From an uncultured Adlercreutzia sp. (lineage in GTDB: Bacteria; Actinomycetota; Coriobacteriia; Coriobacteriales; Eggerthellaceae), in the NCBI GenBank assembly GCA_902478715.1, contig CABSMC010000037.1, positions 1-23,545 on the forward strand: a DNA stretch of 23,545 bases. Reading direction: 5' to 3'. A program made the translations under genes and the position numbers. Of the stretch, positions 1 to 6,809 are shown one piece after another; within the stretch, counting starts at the first letter, position 1; each line of letters opens with the position of its first letter. A model generated the notes under the pieces. It was not told the DNA's origin and did no database searches. It was given only the letters and a program-made list of their open reading frames with translations.

Positions 1-311
1 GGGATCCAGTGGAACGTCGCCTTGTTCGCGAAGTCGACGCCCTCCACGCCCGGCTGCCACCAAAATCCCTCCAGCGGGGGCACCACGAAATCGTAGTAGC
101 CATCGATGCGGTGGTCGCCCATCTTCGACATCTTGATGGTGTAGGCGATGGCGTACAGCACGCCGACGGCCTCCTTGTAGGCGCCGCCCTCCACGTTGGG
201 GTCGCCCTTGCCGCGCACGGCCACAAAGGTCATGGGCGGCACGCTCACCAGTTCCGGCGTGCGCTTCGGCAAGTAGAACTCCTTGTATTCCTTCTTGAAA
301 TCGAACGCCAC
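1..311 (-). CDS. GyrI-like domain protein, 3' end outside window
   Basis: The first 103 codons of a protein that runs off the left edge. It reads AFDFKKEYKEFYLPKRTPEL, then a VPPM-FVAVRGKGDPN stretch, a GGAYKEAVGVLYAIAYTIKMS helix and a YDF-VPPLEGFWW strand. This is the pattern of the GyrI-like small-molecule-binding proteins (COG4832 type). Those are single-domain cytosolic proteins related to the ligand-binding half of multidrug-responsive AraC/MerR regulators; the ligand here is unknown. The GTG start at 309-311 was chosen because AAGGAG lies six bases upstream and the similarity begins directly after it. It is divergent from the carbamate kinase gene. No DNA-binding segment precedes the domain, so it is unlikely to be a transcription factor itself. 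The family call is fairly sure; the biological role is not. Confidence 0.72.
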   Translation of the reverse strand, partial: MAFDFKKEYKEFYLPKRTPELVSVPPMTFVAVRGKGDPNVEGGAYKEAVGVLYAIAYTIKMSKMGDHRIDGYYDFVVPPLEGFWWQPGVEGVDFANKATFHWI

Positions 312-557
312 GGAAGCTCCTTCCGATGCAAGGGTGGATTGGCGGATAACGCTATGCTACCACAGGCTGCGGGTCGGATACTCGCCAAGGGCGTGCGGCT
401 TCGGCGCGCCTCGCATCTTCGCGTGTCGTTCGCGTCGACCTCCTCCGACGATCGAGGCGGCGGCCTAGGCGATCGCGTGGCGGCGTCCCTCCCATCGGCG
501 CGATCGGCAACGGCCCCGTGCCAGCTTGCTGTTGCAAGGCGTCTTCTGCCTCGCCTT

Positions 558-566
558 TGCTACGGT
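558..566 (+). promoter_or_regulatory. Candidate extended -10 promoter for carbamate kinase
   Basis: TGCTACGGT, an extended -10 type element (TG-N-TAnnnT), lies about 30 bases before the ATG of the carbamate kinase gene and leaves a leader of about 24 bases that carries GAAAGGAG. The same TGCTAnnnT word precedes several other genes in the window. No clear -35 is visible. The rest of 312-596 shows nothing further that can be named. Confidence 0.35.
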
Positions 567-596
567 GGGGCACAGCACGAGAAAGGAGTGGCGAAC

Positions 597-1562
597 ATGC
601 TGCAGAGCGAACTGGACGGCAAGCGCGTGGTGGTGGCCTTGGGCGGCAATGCCCTGGGGGATGCGCCGAGCGAGCAGCTGAAGCTGTTGGAGGGCGCATC
701 GAAGAATCTCGCCCGCATGGTGAAAGAGGGCATCAACGTCGTGGTGACCCACGGTAACGGCCCGCAGGTCGGCATCATCGACGAGGCGTTCGAAGTGGCG
801 TCGAAGGACAAGGATGCCCAGGTGCCGCCCATGCCGCTCTCCGATTGCAACGCCATGAGCCAGGGATACATCGGGGCCCAGCTCTCCTGCGCGTTGCGCA
901 ACGAGTTTCGCCGGCAGGACATCATGCGCGAGGTGGCCAACGTGCCGACCCATGTGGTGGTCGACGCCGACGACCCCGCTTTCAAGGATTACGAGAAGCC
1001 CATCGGCGCCTTCATGACCGAGACTGAGGCCCGCGCCTTCGCGAAGGCCACGGGGTACCAGGTGCGCGAGGACTCCGGTCGCGGCTGGCGGCGCGTGGTG
1101 CCGAGCCCCGTGCCCCAGGACATCGTGGAGCTGGAGACCGTCCGCGACCTCATGGAAGACGGCTGCGTGGTGATCGCGGCCGGGGGCGGCGGCATCCCGG
1201 TCACCGTGCGCGACGGGGTGCATACCGCCGTGGACGCCATTGTGGACAAGGACCTCACGAGCGCGATCCTCGCCTGGCGCGTACGGGCCGACATCCTCGT
1301 CATCCTGACGGCGGTGGAGAAGGTCTACCTCGATTTCGGGAAGCCGACGCAGAAGGCCCTCGCCGCCATGACCGTCTCGGAGGCCCGCGCCTACATGGAG
1401 CAGGGACAGTTCGCGCCCGGCTCCATGCTGCCGAAGGTGCAGGCCTGCGTGAAGTTCGTCGAGGCGCACCCGGGCGGCCGCGCCGTCATCACCTCGCTCG
1501 ACCACGCCGCCGCCGGCCTGCGCGGCGAGACGGGAACCCTCATCGTGGCCGACGAGAAGTAG
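597..1562 (+). CDS. arcC: Carbamate kinase
   Basis: A 321-residue cytosolic kinase of the amino-acid kinase fold. It transfers phosphate between carbamoyl phosphate and ADP, giving ATP, CO2 and ammonia in the fermentative direction. Visible family marks are VVVALGGNALG at residues 11-21, THGNGPQVG near residue 50, the IAAGGGGIPV phosphate/nucleotide loop, the DKDLTSAILA segment and the C-terminal GSMLPKVQACVKFVE. The length matches the usual 310-320. The ATG at 597 follows GAAAGGAG; the open frame continues far upstream but has no family similarity before this point. No arginine deiminase or ornithine carbamoyltransferase gene is next to it, so the carbamoyl phosphate source (arginine, agmatine, citrulline or purine/allantoin breakdown) is not shown here. 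Confidence 0.95.
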   Translation: MLQSELDGKRVVVALGGNALGDAPSEQLKLLEGASKNLARMVKEGINVVVTHGNGPQVGIIDEAFEVASKDKDAQVPPMPLSDCNAMSQGYIGAQLSCALRNEFRRQDIMREVANVPTHVVVDADDPAFKDYEKPIGAFMTETEARAFAKATGYQVREDSGRGWRRVVPSPVPQDIVELETVRDLMEDGCVVIAAGGGGIPVTVRDGVHTAVDAIVDKDLTSAILAWRVRADILVILTAVEKVYLDFGKPTQKALAAMTVSEARAYMEQGQFAPGSMLPKVQACVKFVEAHPGGRAVITSLDHAAAGLRGETGTLIVADEK

Positions 1563-1728
1563 CGGCTGACGCGTCGTCATGCGTGTAAAACTCGCTTTTG
1601 CGGCACTATGACCGAACTGGGAAGACGTTGCAAAATCCCAGCCAGGAGCCTCAGAGGTGCGGTGCCGGAAAACGAGACCTTTAGATACAAAAGGCGTCAC
1701 ACGAAGACGCGCTCGAAGGGAGGACCCT

Positions 1729-2703
1729 ATGAACCAGCGCGAGATTTATCTAGCCGGAGGCTGCTTTTGGGGCACCGAGGCGTATTTGAAGCGCATTCCC
1801 GGCGTTCTTGAAACCGAGGTCGGCTATGCGAACAGCACGCTGGTCGACCCCACTTACGAGGAGGTGTGCTCCGGTGAGACGGGCGCGGCCGAAGCCGTGC
1901 GCGTTATCTACGATGCCGACGTGCTGCCGCTGCCTCTGCTTCTGGCGGCCTACCTGCGCACGGTGGATCCCTTCTCGCTGAACCGCCAGGGCAACGACCG
2001 CGGTACCCAGTATCGCACCGGCATCTACTGGACGGACGATGCCGACCGGGCCGCCGTGACCTCGGTGCTTGTGAGCCTTGCGCGCGCCAGTGGCCGCAAC
2101 CCGCGCATCGAGGCGGGGTCCCTGCGGAACTTCGCTCCCGCCGAGGCCTACCACCAGGACTATCTGGGCCGCAACCCCTTCGGCTACTGCCACGTGAACC
2201 TCGCCGACGCCCGCGCCTTCGTAAAAGAACATGCGGCCGATTTCGCCATCGCCGAGCAGGGGTACGCGCGGCCCTCCGACGAGGAGATACGCGACGCACT
2301 CACGCCCGAGGCCTTCGACGTCACCCAGCGGGCGGCCACCGACCGGCCCCATACGCATCCCTACGACCAGCAGTTCGAAGACGGTATCTACGTTGACGTG
2401 GTCACCGGTGAACCGCTGTTCAGCTCGCGGGACAAGTTCGACGCCGGCTGCGGCTGGCCGTCGTTTGCGCGACCGTTGGCGGAAAGCGTCATCGAGGAGT
2501 CGCTCGACGAGTCCATCCCCGGTATGCCCCGCGTGGAAGTGCGCAGCGCCGCTGGCGACAGCCATTTAGGCCACGTCTTCCCCGACGGACCGGCTGAGAG
2601 GGGCGGCCAGCGCTACTGCATCAACGGCAGCGCCCTCCGCTTTATCCCCGCCGACAAACTAGAAGCCGAAGGCTACGGCTACCTGCACAACATCATACCC
2701 TAG
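1729..2703 (+). CDS. msrAB: Fused peptide-methionine sulfoxide reductase MsrA-MsrB
   Basis: A 324-residue bifunctional repair enzyme that reduces both S- and R-epimers of methionine sulfoxide using thioredoxin-type reductants. The MsrA half (about 1-165) has the GCFWG motif with catalytic Cys12, the DRGTQYRTGIY segment near 90-100 and a resolving Cys154 in NPFGYCHVNL. The usual GHAE motif reads GAAE at 52-55, keeping the glutamate. The MsrB half (about 183-324) has VTGEPLFSS, GCGWPSF with a likely resolving Cys241, DSHLGHVFPDGP and catalytic Cys297 in RYCING. The two CxxC zinc sites of many MsrB proteins are absent, as in the PilB type. It is cytosolic, with no signal peptide. ATG 1729 follows GGGAGG; the in-frame ATG at 1657 only adds 24 unrelated residues. 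Confidence 0.95.
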   Translation: MNQREIYLAGGCFWGTEAYLKRIPGVLETEVGYANSTLVDPTYEEVCSGETGAAEAVRVIYDADVLPLPLLLAAYLRTVDPFSLNRQGNDRGTQYRTGIYWTDDADRAAVTSVLVSLARASGRNPRIEAGSLRNFAPAEAYHQDYLGRNPFGYCHVNLADARAFVKEHAADFAIAEQGYARPSDEEIRDALTPEAFDVTQRAATDRPHTHPYDQQFEDGIYVDVVTGEPLFSSRDKFDAGCGWPSFARPLAESVIEESLDESIPGMPRVEVRSAAGDSHLGHVFPDGPAERGGQRYCINGSALRFIPADKLEAEGYGYLHNIIP

Positions 2704-2743
2704 CGCATCGTGCAATGCGTAGTCGAAACTGAATGAGGTTGGG

Positions 2744-2766
2744 CGGCGCGAAGCGGCTCTGCGCCG
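2744..2766. terminator. Weak hairpin between convergent msrAB and DUF2442 genes
   Basis: CGGCGC (2744-2749) and GCGCCG (2761-2766) form a six-base stem around an 11-base loop, between two convergent stop codons. There is no T-tract. It could serve either gene, but a stem this short may be chance at this GC content. Confidence 0.25.
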
Positions 2767-2769
2767 TGC

Positions 2770-3069
2770 TTATGCGATCATCTCGGCAGGATACTCGAAT
2801 GAGCGGAGGTAGAGCCCCTCGGGGGCGATATCGATCTCCCCATCGAGCCATTGCAGTACCCCATGATCGATGGAGAACGATGAGAAGGTCTTCTGGTTTC
2901 CCAGAGGCGCGAACGCCTCGAACTTGGTGAGCTCGGTGGCATCGAGAAGGCGCGTCTCTCCCGTATTGAAGGTAACGAGCATGCAGAGGTTGCCAACATC
3001 GCGCGCGTCGGTGACCCTCAAGGTTGCAGTGGGCTGGCTGGCGCATACGTAACCATCGGAAACAAACAT
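2770..3069 (-). CDS. DUF2442 domain protein
   Basis: A 99-residue cytosolic protein. The layout fits DUF2442: a short lead (MFVSDGYVCASQP), then LRVTDARDVGNLCMLVTFNTGETRLLD, a central LTKFEAFAPLGNQKTF segment, a IDHGVLQWLDGEIDIAPEGLY core and a short tail. The biochemical function of the family is unknown. Elsewhere such genes often sit beside a DUF4160 gene, in what is thought to be a toxin-antitoxin-like pair, but no such partner is visible on either side, so this copy is solitary. The ATG at 3069 is preceded by TAGGAG with six bases between. It is convergent with msrAB. A TACAAT at 3100-3105 on the minus strand could be its -10. Confidence 0.8.
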   Translation of the reverse strand: MFVSDGYVCASQPTATLRVTDARDVGNLCMLVTFNTGETRLLDATELTKFEAFAPLGNQKTFSSFSIDHGVLQWLDGEIDIAPEGLYLRSFEYPAEMIA

Positions 3070-3099
3070 GGACCGCTCCTATCCGAAGAGATTGAAAGC

Positions 3100-3105
3100 A
3101 TTGTA
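3100..3105 (-). promoter_or_regulatory. Possible -10 element for the DUF2442 gene
   Basis: TACAAT on the minus strand, about 30 bases before the DUF2442 ATG. No matching -35 is seen at 16-18 bases. It lies between the gene and the 22-bp-phased repeats further upstream. Confidence 0.3.
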
Positions 3106-3210
3106 ACCCATGTGCGGCAGCAACGCGTCGCCGAGGTTTTTTGGGATCGTTGACAACATTCAGCGCTGCAGCGTCTCTCCCAGCAGCTTTCCTCGCTGAA
3201 CTGGGGAATT

Positions 3211-3269
3211 ACCAAAATCCGAATTATTTTCTACCAAAATCCGAATTTTTGGCAACCAAAATCCGCATT
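3211..3269. repeat. Three 15-bp direct repeats with 22-bp period
   Basis: ACCAAAATCCGAATT occurs at 3211-3225 and 3233-3247, and with one change (ACCAAAATCCGCATT) at 3255-3269. Starts are spaced exactly 22 bp, about two helical turns, with seven unrelated bases between copies. The middle copy also reads as part of an imperfect palindrome, CCAAAA...TTTTTGG, at 3234-3252. The stretch is AT-rich compared with its surroundings. It lies in the 285-base gap 3070-3354, some 140-200 bases upstream of the DUF2442 start and 86 bases or more past the aspartate decarboxylase stop. It resembles an operator with phased protein sites; the binding protein is unknown. 22 is not a multiple of three, so it is not a coding repeat. 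Confidence 0.85.
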
Positions 3270-3354
3270 TGGGCGTAGGGGGATGATTGCCAAAGTGCAA
3301 GAAACCATGCGCTTAGTCTGTCATAGCTTGATCTTGCGGGCTAACCGACTGTCG

Positions 3355-5124
3355 TTATTTGTTCGGGTGCCCCCCTGCCTTCCACACCTCGGCGTACTCG
3401 GCGAGCATGGCCGAGAGGCGCTGGCCGATGGCGATGTAGTCGTCGGCGTTCAGGTTCGCCAGCGATACGCGCACCGACCATTCCGGGGCGTCGAAGCCGT
3501 GGCCGTCCATGAGCACGACGCCGGTATCCTGGGCGAGCCGCACCACGATGTCCAGCGAGTCGTAGTTTTCCTTCAGCCACGCGAAGAAGTCGGCACCGTA
3601 CAGGCGCGTAGCCCAGATTCCCAGGTCGATCACGGAGTAGTAACCGGCGCGCTCGGGGTCGGGCTCCAGCGTCCAGCCGAGGCTCTTCCACAGAAGGCCT
3701 AGACGGTGCTGCACGAGCTGCTGCATCTTCGTGCGGTACACATCGGCGTCGTCCAGCAGGCAGTACAGCGCGAACAGCGACATCATCACCTGCTGGGGTG
3801 TGCCGAGGCCCGCCGTGCCGTTTAAGGCCACCAGGCGCGAGTCGGCCACCATGCGGTCGGTGAACTTCACCTTCTCGATATGGTCGGTGAGGCACGCATA
3901 ACGGTTCGCGAGCGCCCGCTTCTTGTCGTCGGGCAGCTTCGCGATGAGGTCGTCGAAGACGTTGTTCTGCGCCGTGGCAATGACAGCGAGACGCCAGCCG
4001 GTGGCGCCGAAATATTTCGAGAACGAGTACACGCAGGCGGTGTTGTAGGGCAGATCGTCCAGAAGCGACCGATAGTGGGGGACGAAGGTGCCGTAGACGT
4101 CGTCGCTGATGATGATGAGGTCGGGCCGCTCGTTCTTCACGAGGCTGACGAGCTTGGCCCGCGAGGCATCATCCAAGGCCACCGACGGCGGGTTCGATGG
4201 GTTCACGAGGCATAAGAGCTTAATGGACGGGTCGCGCAGCTTCTCCAGCTCGCTGTCGGGGTACTGCCAGGTGTGGAGCCCATCCGCATCGATGGTGTTC
4301 GCCTGGATGTAGGTGACATCCAGGTCGTAGTCGTTCAGCGTGGGTATGTTCAAATACGGCGTGAAGATAGGGGTCATGAGCGCGATGCGGTCGCCGGGAT
4401 TCACGAGGAAGTTGCACTTCAGGCTGTAGAACAGGTAGCACATGGCCGCCGTGCCGCCCTCAGTGGCGAACAGGTCGTAAGGGGTCGCGGGCGCGTGGCC
4501 GTCGTCCAGGGCCTTCACCAGGTAACGGTTGACGATCTCTTGGGTGTAGCGCAGGATGCGGTCGGGCATGGGGTACTCGTCTCCGACGATGCCGCCGGTC
4601 CACTCGTGCACGAGTTCGTCGCCGGCCAGGCCCTCAGCGTCCAGGTAATCCCAGGCGCGCTTGAGGAACTGCGCCGGCTTCTCGCGCCCGTGCTCGTCAA
4701 GGAAGGCGAGGAAACGCGCGGCGGCGCCCTCGGCGGCGGGCATGCCCGCCAGGTCGAAGTCCGGCTCGTCCATGGTGCGGCGCGCCTCTTCCATGGCAAA
4801 GGCGCCCAGCAGGAAGAAGGCCTCGCGGGGCAGGGTGGTTATCCAGTTCGGGTTGCCGCGTCCGGCGTTCAGCAGGGTGCGCGTGGTGCCCGCGTCACCC
4901 TTCTTCGCCATTTTCACCAGGAGATTCTTCACCTCGAAGGGCGACATGGCGCCGAGCGACTCTTCGAAGGCGCGGTCGTCGTTGGCCTCGATGCCGGCTT
5001 CAATGGCGGCGGGGGAGTCGGCGGCTGAGCCGATGGGGCTGGCGGCGACAGCCGGGCTGTTCGGGTCGTTGGCAGGAGAAGCAGCGTTGGTGCCGTGAGA
5101 AGTTGAAGGGGTGGCAGTGCTCAT
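3355..5124 (-). CDS. aspD: Aspartate 4-decarboxylase (PLP, aminotransferase fold)
   Basis: A 589-residue PLP enzyme. The family removes the beta-carboxyl of L-aspartate to give L-alanine and CO2 and also has aspartate transaminase activity. Core marks are GRGNPNW near 88-94, FATEGGTAAMCYLF at 219-232, VNPSNPPS at 307-314, ISDDVYGTF at 339-347 and the Schiff-base lysine Lys370 in YSFSKYFGATGWRL. Length is above the roughly 530-540 typical of the family because of a 45-residue N-terminal tail rich in Ala, Ser, Pro and Asn, which has no hydrophobic run and is not a signal peptide. The ATG at 5124 follows GAAAGGA; a longer in-frame start at 5193 lacks a ribosome site. No AspT-type aspartate/alanine antiporter gene is adjacent. 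Cytosolic. Confidence 0.93.
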   Translation of the reverse strand: MSTATPSTSHGTNAASPANDPNSPAVAASPIGSAADSPAAIEAGIEANDDRAFEESLGAMSPFEVKNLLVKMAKKGDAGTTRTLLNAGRGNPNWITTLPREAFFLLGAFAMEEARRTMDEPDFDLAGMPAAEGAAARFLAFLDEHGREKPAQFLKRAWDYLDAEGLAGDELVHEWTGGIVGDEYPMPDRILRYTQEIVNRYLVKALDDGHAPATPYDLFATEGGTAAMCYLFYSLKCNFLVNPGDRIALMTPIFTPYLNIPTLNDYDLDVTYIQANTIDADGLHTWQYPDSELEKLRDPSIKLLCLVNPSNPPSVALDDASRAKLVSLVKNERPDLIIISDDVYGTFVPHYRSLLDDLPYNTACVYSFSKYFGATGWRLAVIATAQNNVFDDLIAKLPDDKKRALANRYACLTDHIEKVKFTDRMVADSRLVALNGTAGLGTPQQVMMSLFALYCLLDDADVYRTKMQQLVQHRLGLLWKSLGWTLEPDPERAGYYSVIDLGIWATRLYGADFFAWLKENYDSLDIVVRLAQDTGVVLMDGHGFDAPEWSVRVSLANLNADDYIAIGQRLSAMLAEYAEVWKAGGHPNK

Positions 5125-5280
5125 GGGGCGTCCTTTCTCGTGGTAGCCCCATTGTGCCGCCCATGAGCGCCGATGCCCCTCGCGCACTGTCACCTGTAAG
5201 GAAAGTGAGAACCTTAAGGGTTCGTTTCGGCACAGCCGCTTGAATTGCGCGAAGTTGCTCGTTCGGCCGCACGCAGCCGG

Positions 5281-5634
5281 TTACTTCCACAGAAGCGAGG
5301 CGCTCTCGTCGCGCTCGAGGCACAAATCGCGCAGCTGCTCCAGTTCCTCCTTGTAGTCGGCGGGATCATCCGACTCGTCGCGGTAATCGAGCTCTTCCAG
5401 CACTTCCACCTGGAAGTTCTCCTCACCGTAGCGCCGCCAAAGCTCCAGCAGATGCCGGTTGGGGTGGTAGTCCGAGTTCAGCTTGAACGTCACGCCGTTG
5501 GTGTCGCCGGGGATGTTGCGCGATGCCAAAAGGAAGCTCTCTCCCGTGGGCACGCAGCGAAACGACAGCACGCCCATAGGCGGCCGACTGGTGCGATACG
5601 CTTCCTTCAGTTCGCGTTTGCGCTGGTTGTCCAT
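5281..5634 (-). CDS. GIY-YIG-like small protein
   Basis: A 117-residue cytosolic protein starting MDNQRKRELKEAYRTSRP. It resembles short proteins annotated as GIY-YIG nuclease family: PPMGVLSFRCVPTGESFL, then FKLNSDYHPNRHLLELWRRYGEENFQVEVLEEL and an acidic C-terminal helix. The GIY part is reduced to MGV and no clear YIG is seen, so nuclease activity cannot be assumed. The start at 5634 has GGAGG nine bases upstream; the in-frame ATG at 5688 is less likely. It is divergent from the rhodanese gene and lies 156 bases upstream of aspD in the same direction; that gap shows no strong terminator. Confidence 0.7.
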   Translation of the reverse strand: MDNQRKRELKEAYRTSRPPMGVLSFRCVPTGESFLLASRNIPGDTNGVTFKLNSDYHPNRHLLELWRRYGEENFQVEVLEELDYRDESDDPADYKEELEQLRDLCLERDESASLLWK

Positions 5635-5747
5635 CGATGCCTCCTGTCCGTTGAAATTTAGTGATCGAAAGTGCGCGCGAATAGGCAAGAATGCAGAGTA
5701 TCATAAGCGGCAGCAAGCAAAAATAACTTCACAAGGAGGATGCAGCG

Positions 5748-6068
5748 GTGGGACTGATGGATTTTCTGAAACCGGCCGATATCAACGCCGGCGTGGAGGA
5801 GTTCCGCGCGACGCCGGGCGCGCGGCTGATCGACGTGCGCACGCCGGGGGAATACGCTGGCGGCCATATTCCCGGTGCGGCGAACGTGCCGCTGCAGCAG
5901 ATTAGCGCCATCGCGGGCGAGGTGCCCGACAAGAGCACGCCGCTGTTCGTGTACTGCATGAGCGGGGCGCGCAGCCAGCAGGTGGTCGGCGCCCTCAAGC
6001 AGATGGGCTACACCGACGCGCGCAACATCGGCGGCATCGGCAGCTGGCGCGGAGACGTAGAACGCTAG
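5748..6068 (+). CDS. Single-domain rhodanese-like protein
   Basis: A 106-residue rhodanese domain. LIDVRTPGEYAGGHIPGAANVPL at about 27-49 is the classic CH2A region, and the active-site loop is CMSGARS with Cys70, the persulfide-carrying residue. Such proteins move sulfane sulfur to thiols or cyanide; the physiological acceptor is unknown. The GTG at 5748 is preferred because AAGGAGG lies eight bases before it; ATG at 5757 is too far from that site. No signal peptide is seen, so it is probably cytosolic. It is 129 bases upstream of apt, with nothing notable between them. Confidence 0.9.
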   Translation: MGLMDFLKPADINAGVEEFRATPGARLIDVRTPGEYAGGHIPGAANVPLQQISAIAGEVPDKSTPLFVYCMSGARSQQVVGALKQMGYTDARNIGGIGSWRGDVER

Positions 6069-6197
6069 GGCCATCGCTCGGCTTACGGCCCCCACAGGAG
6101 AGGACCGCGACGGTTACAGTGAAGCTTCGAAGTTGGCCGAAACCTCGCCAGGCGGGTGCGTCTCAGCGAAAATGGGCCCAGCGAGAAAGGATGCCCC

Positions 6198-6725
6198 ATG
6201 CGCCCCTACGAGGAACTTATCGTCGACATTCCGAACTACCCGAAGCCCGGGGTCGTGTTCAAAGACCTCACGCCGGCCTTCGCCGACGCCGACGCCTTCG
6301 CCGCCATGGTAGGCGATCTGGCGGCCCATTTCGTCGATCGCGGCATTACCAAGGTGGTGGGCGCCGAGGCCCGCGGGTTCATCGTGGGCGCGGCCGTGGC
6401 GCTGCGCCTGGGGGCCGGGTTCGTGCCCTGCCGCAAGCCGGGCAAGCTGCCGCGCACGGTGCTGCGCGAGTCCTATGCGCTGGAATACGGCACCGATGTG
6501 CTGGAGATTCACGCCGACGCGCTCACCTCCGACGACGTGGTGCTCATCGTGGACGATCTGGTGGCCACAGGCGGCACCACGACGGCCATGGTGCGTCTCG
6601 TCCGCGCAAGCGGCGCGCGTCTGGCGGGCCTCGGCTTCGTCATGGAACTCGCCTTCCTGAACCCCCGCGCGCCCATCGCCGCCGAGACCGACGCCGAGGT
6701 ATTCTCGCTCGTTGCCGTTGATTAG
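6198..6725 (+). CDS. apt: Adenine phosphoribosyltransferase
   Basis: A 175-residue type I phosphoribosyltransferase that salvages adenine with PRPP to give AMP. The N-terminal IPNYPKPGVVFKDLTP (11-26) and GAEARGFIVGAAVALRLGAGFVPCRKPGKLP (55-85) are typical of Apt, and the PRPP-binding motif VVLIVDDLVATGGTT covers 114-128. The length is normal for the family. The ATG at 6198 follows GAAAGGA; 14 further in-frame upstream codons lack similarity. Cytosolic. It is convergent with the permease gene, with a strong hairpin in the short gap. Confidence 0.95.
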   Translation: MRPYEELIVDIPNYPKPGVVFKDLTPAFADADAFAAMVGDLAAHFVDRGITKVVGAEARGFIVGAAVALRLGAGFVPCRKPGKLPRTVLRESYALEYGTDVLEIHADALTSDDVVLIVDDLVATGGTTTAMVRLVRASGARLAGLGFVMELAFLNPRAPIAAETDAEVFSLVAVD

Positions 6726-6776
6726 ACAGCTAGGGTGCGGCCCCCGGAGGCAGCTACGGCGCAGCGTCTGGCAGAT

Positions 6777-6809
6777 GATAGGAAGAGCGAGAGAGCCGCT
6801 CTTCCTATC
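6777..6809. terminator. Hairpin terminator between apt and the APC permease
   Basis: A perfect 12-base inverted repeat, GATAGGAAGAGC (6777-6788) and GCTCTTCCTATC (6798-6809), around a nine-base loop, lies between two convergent genes. The right arm includes the permease stop codon (6805-6807). Neither side has a true T-tract. Probably a bidirectional terminator. Confidence 0.6.

Noticed and set aside
465..1700. 411-codon minus-strand open frame opposite carbamate kinase
   Set aside because: Antisense shadow of a clear enzyme gene with no recognisable motif or ribosome site.
3018..3215. 65-codon minus-strand open frame reaching into the DUF2442 start
   Set aside because: Overlaps the DUF2442 gene in another frame, has no ribosome site and no similarity I recognise.
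3211..3269. CRISPR-like array
   Set aside because: Only three copies of 15 bases with seven-base gaps; spacers are far too short and no cas gene is near.
4273..5028. 251-codon plus-strand open frame within aspD
   Set aside because: Complement of the conserved PLP enzyme; no independent support.
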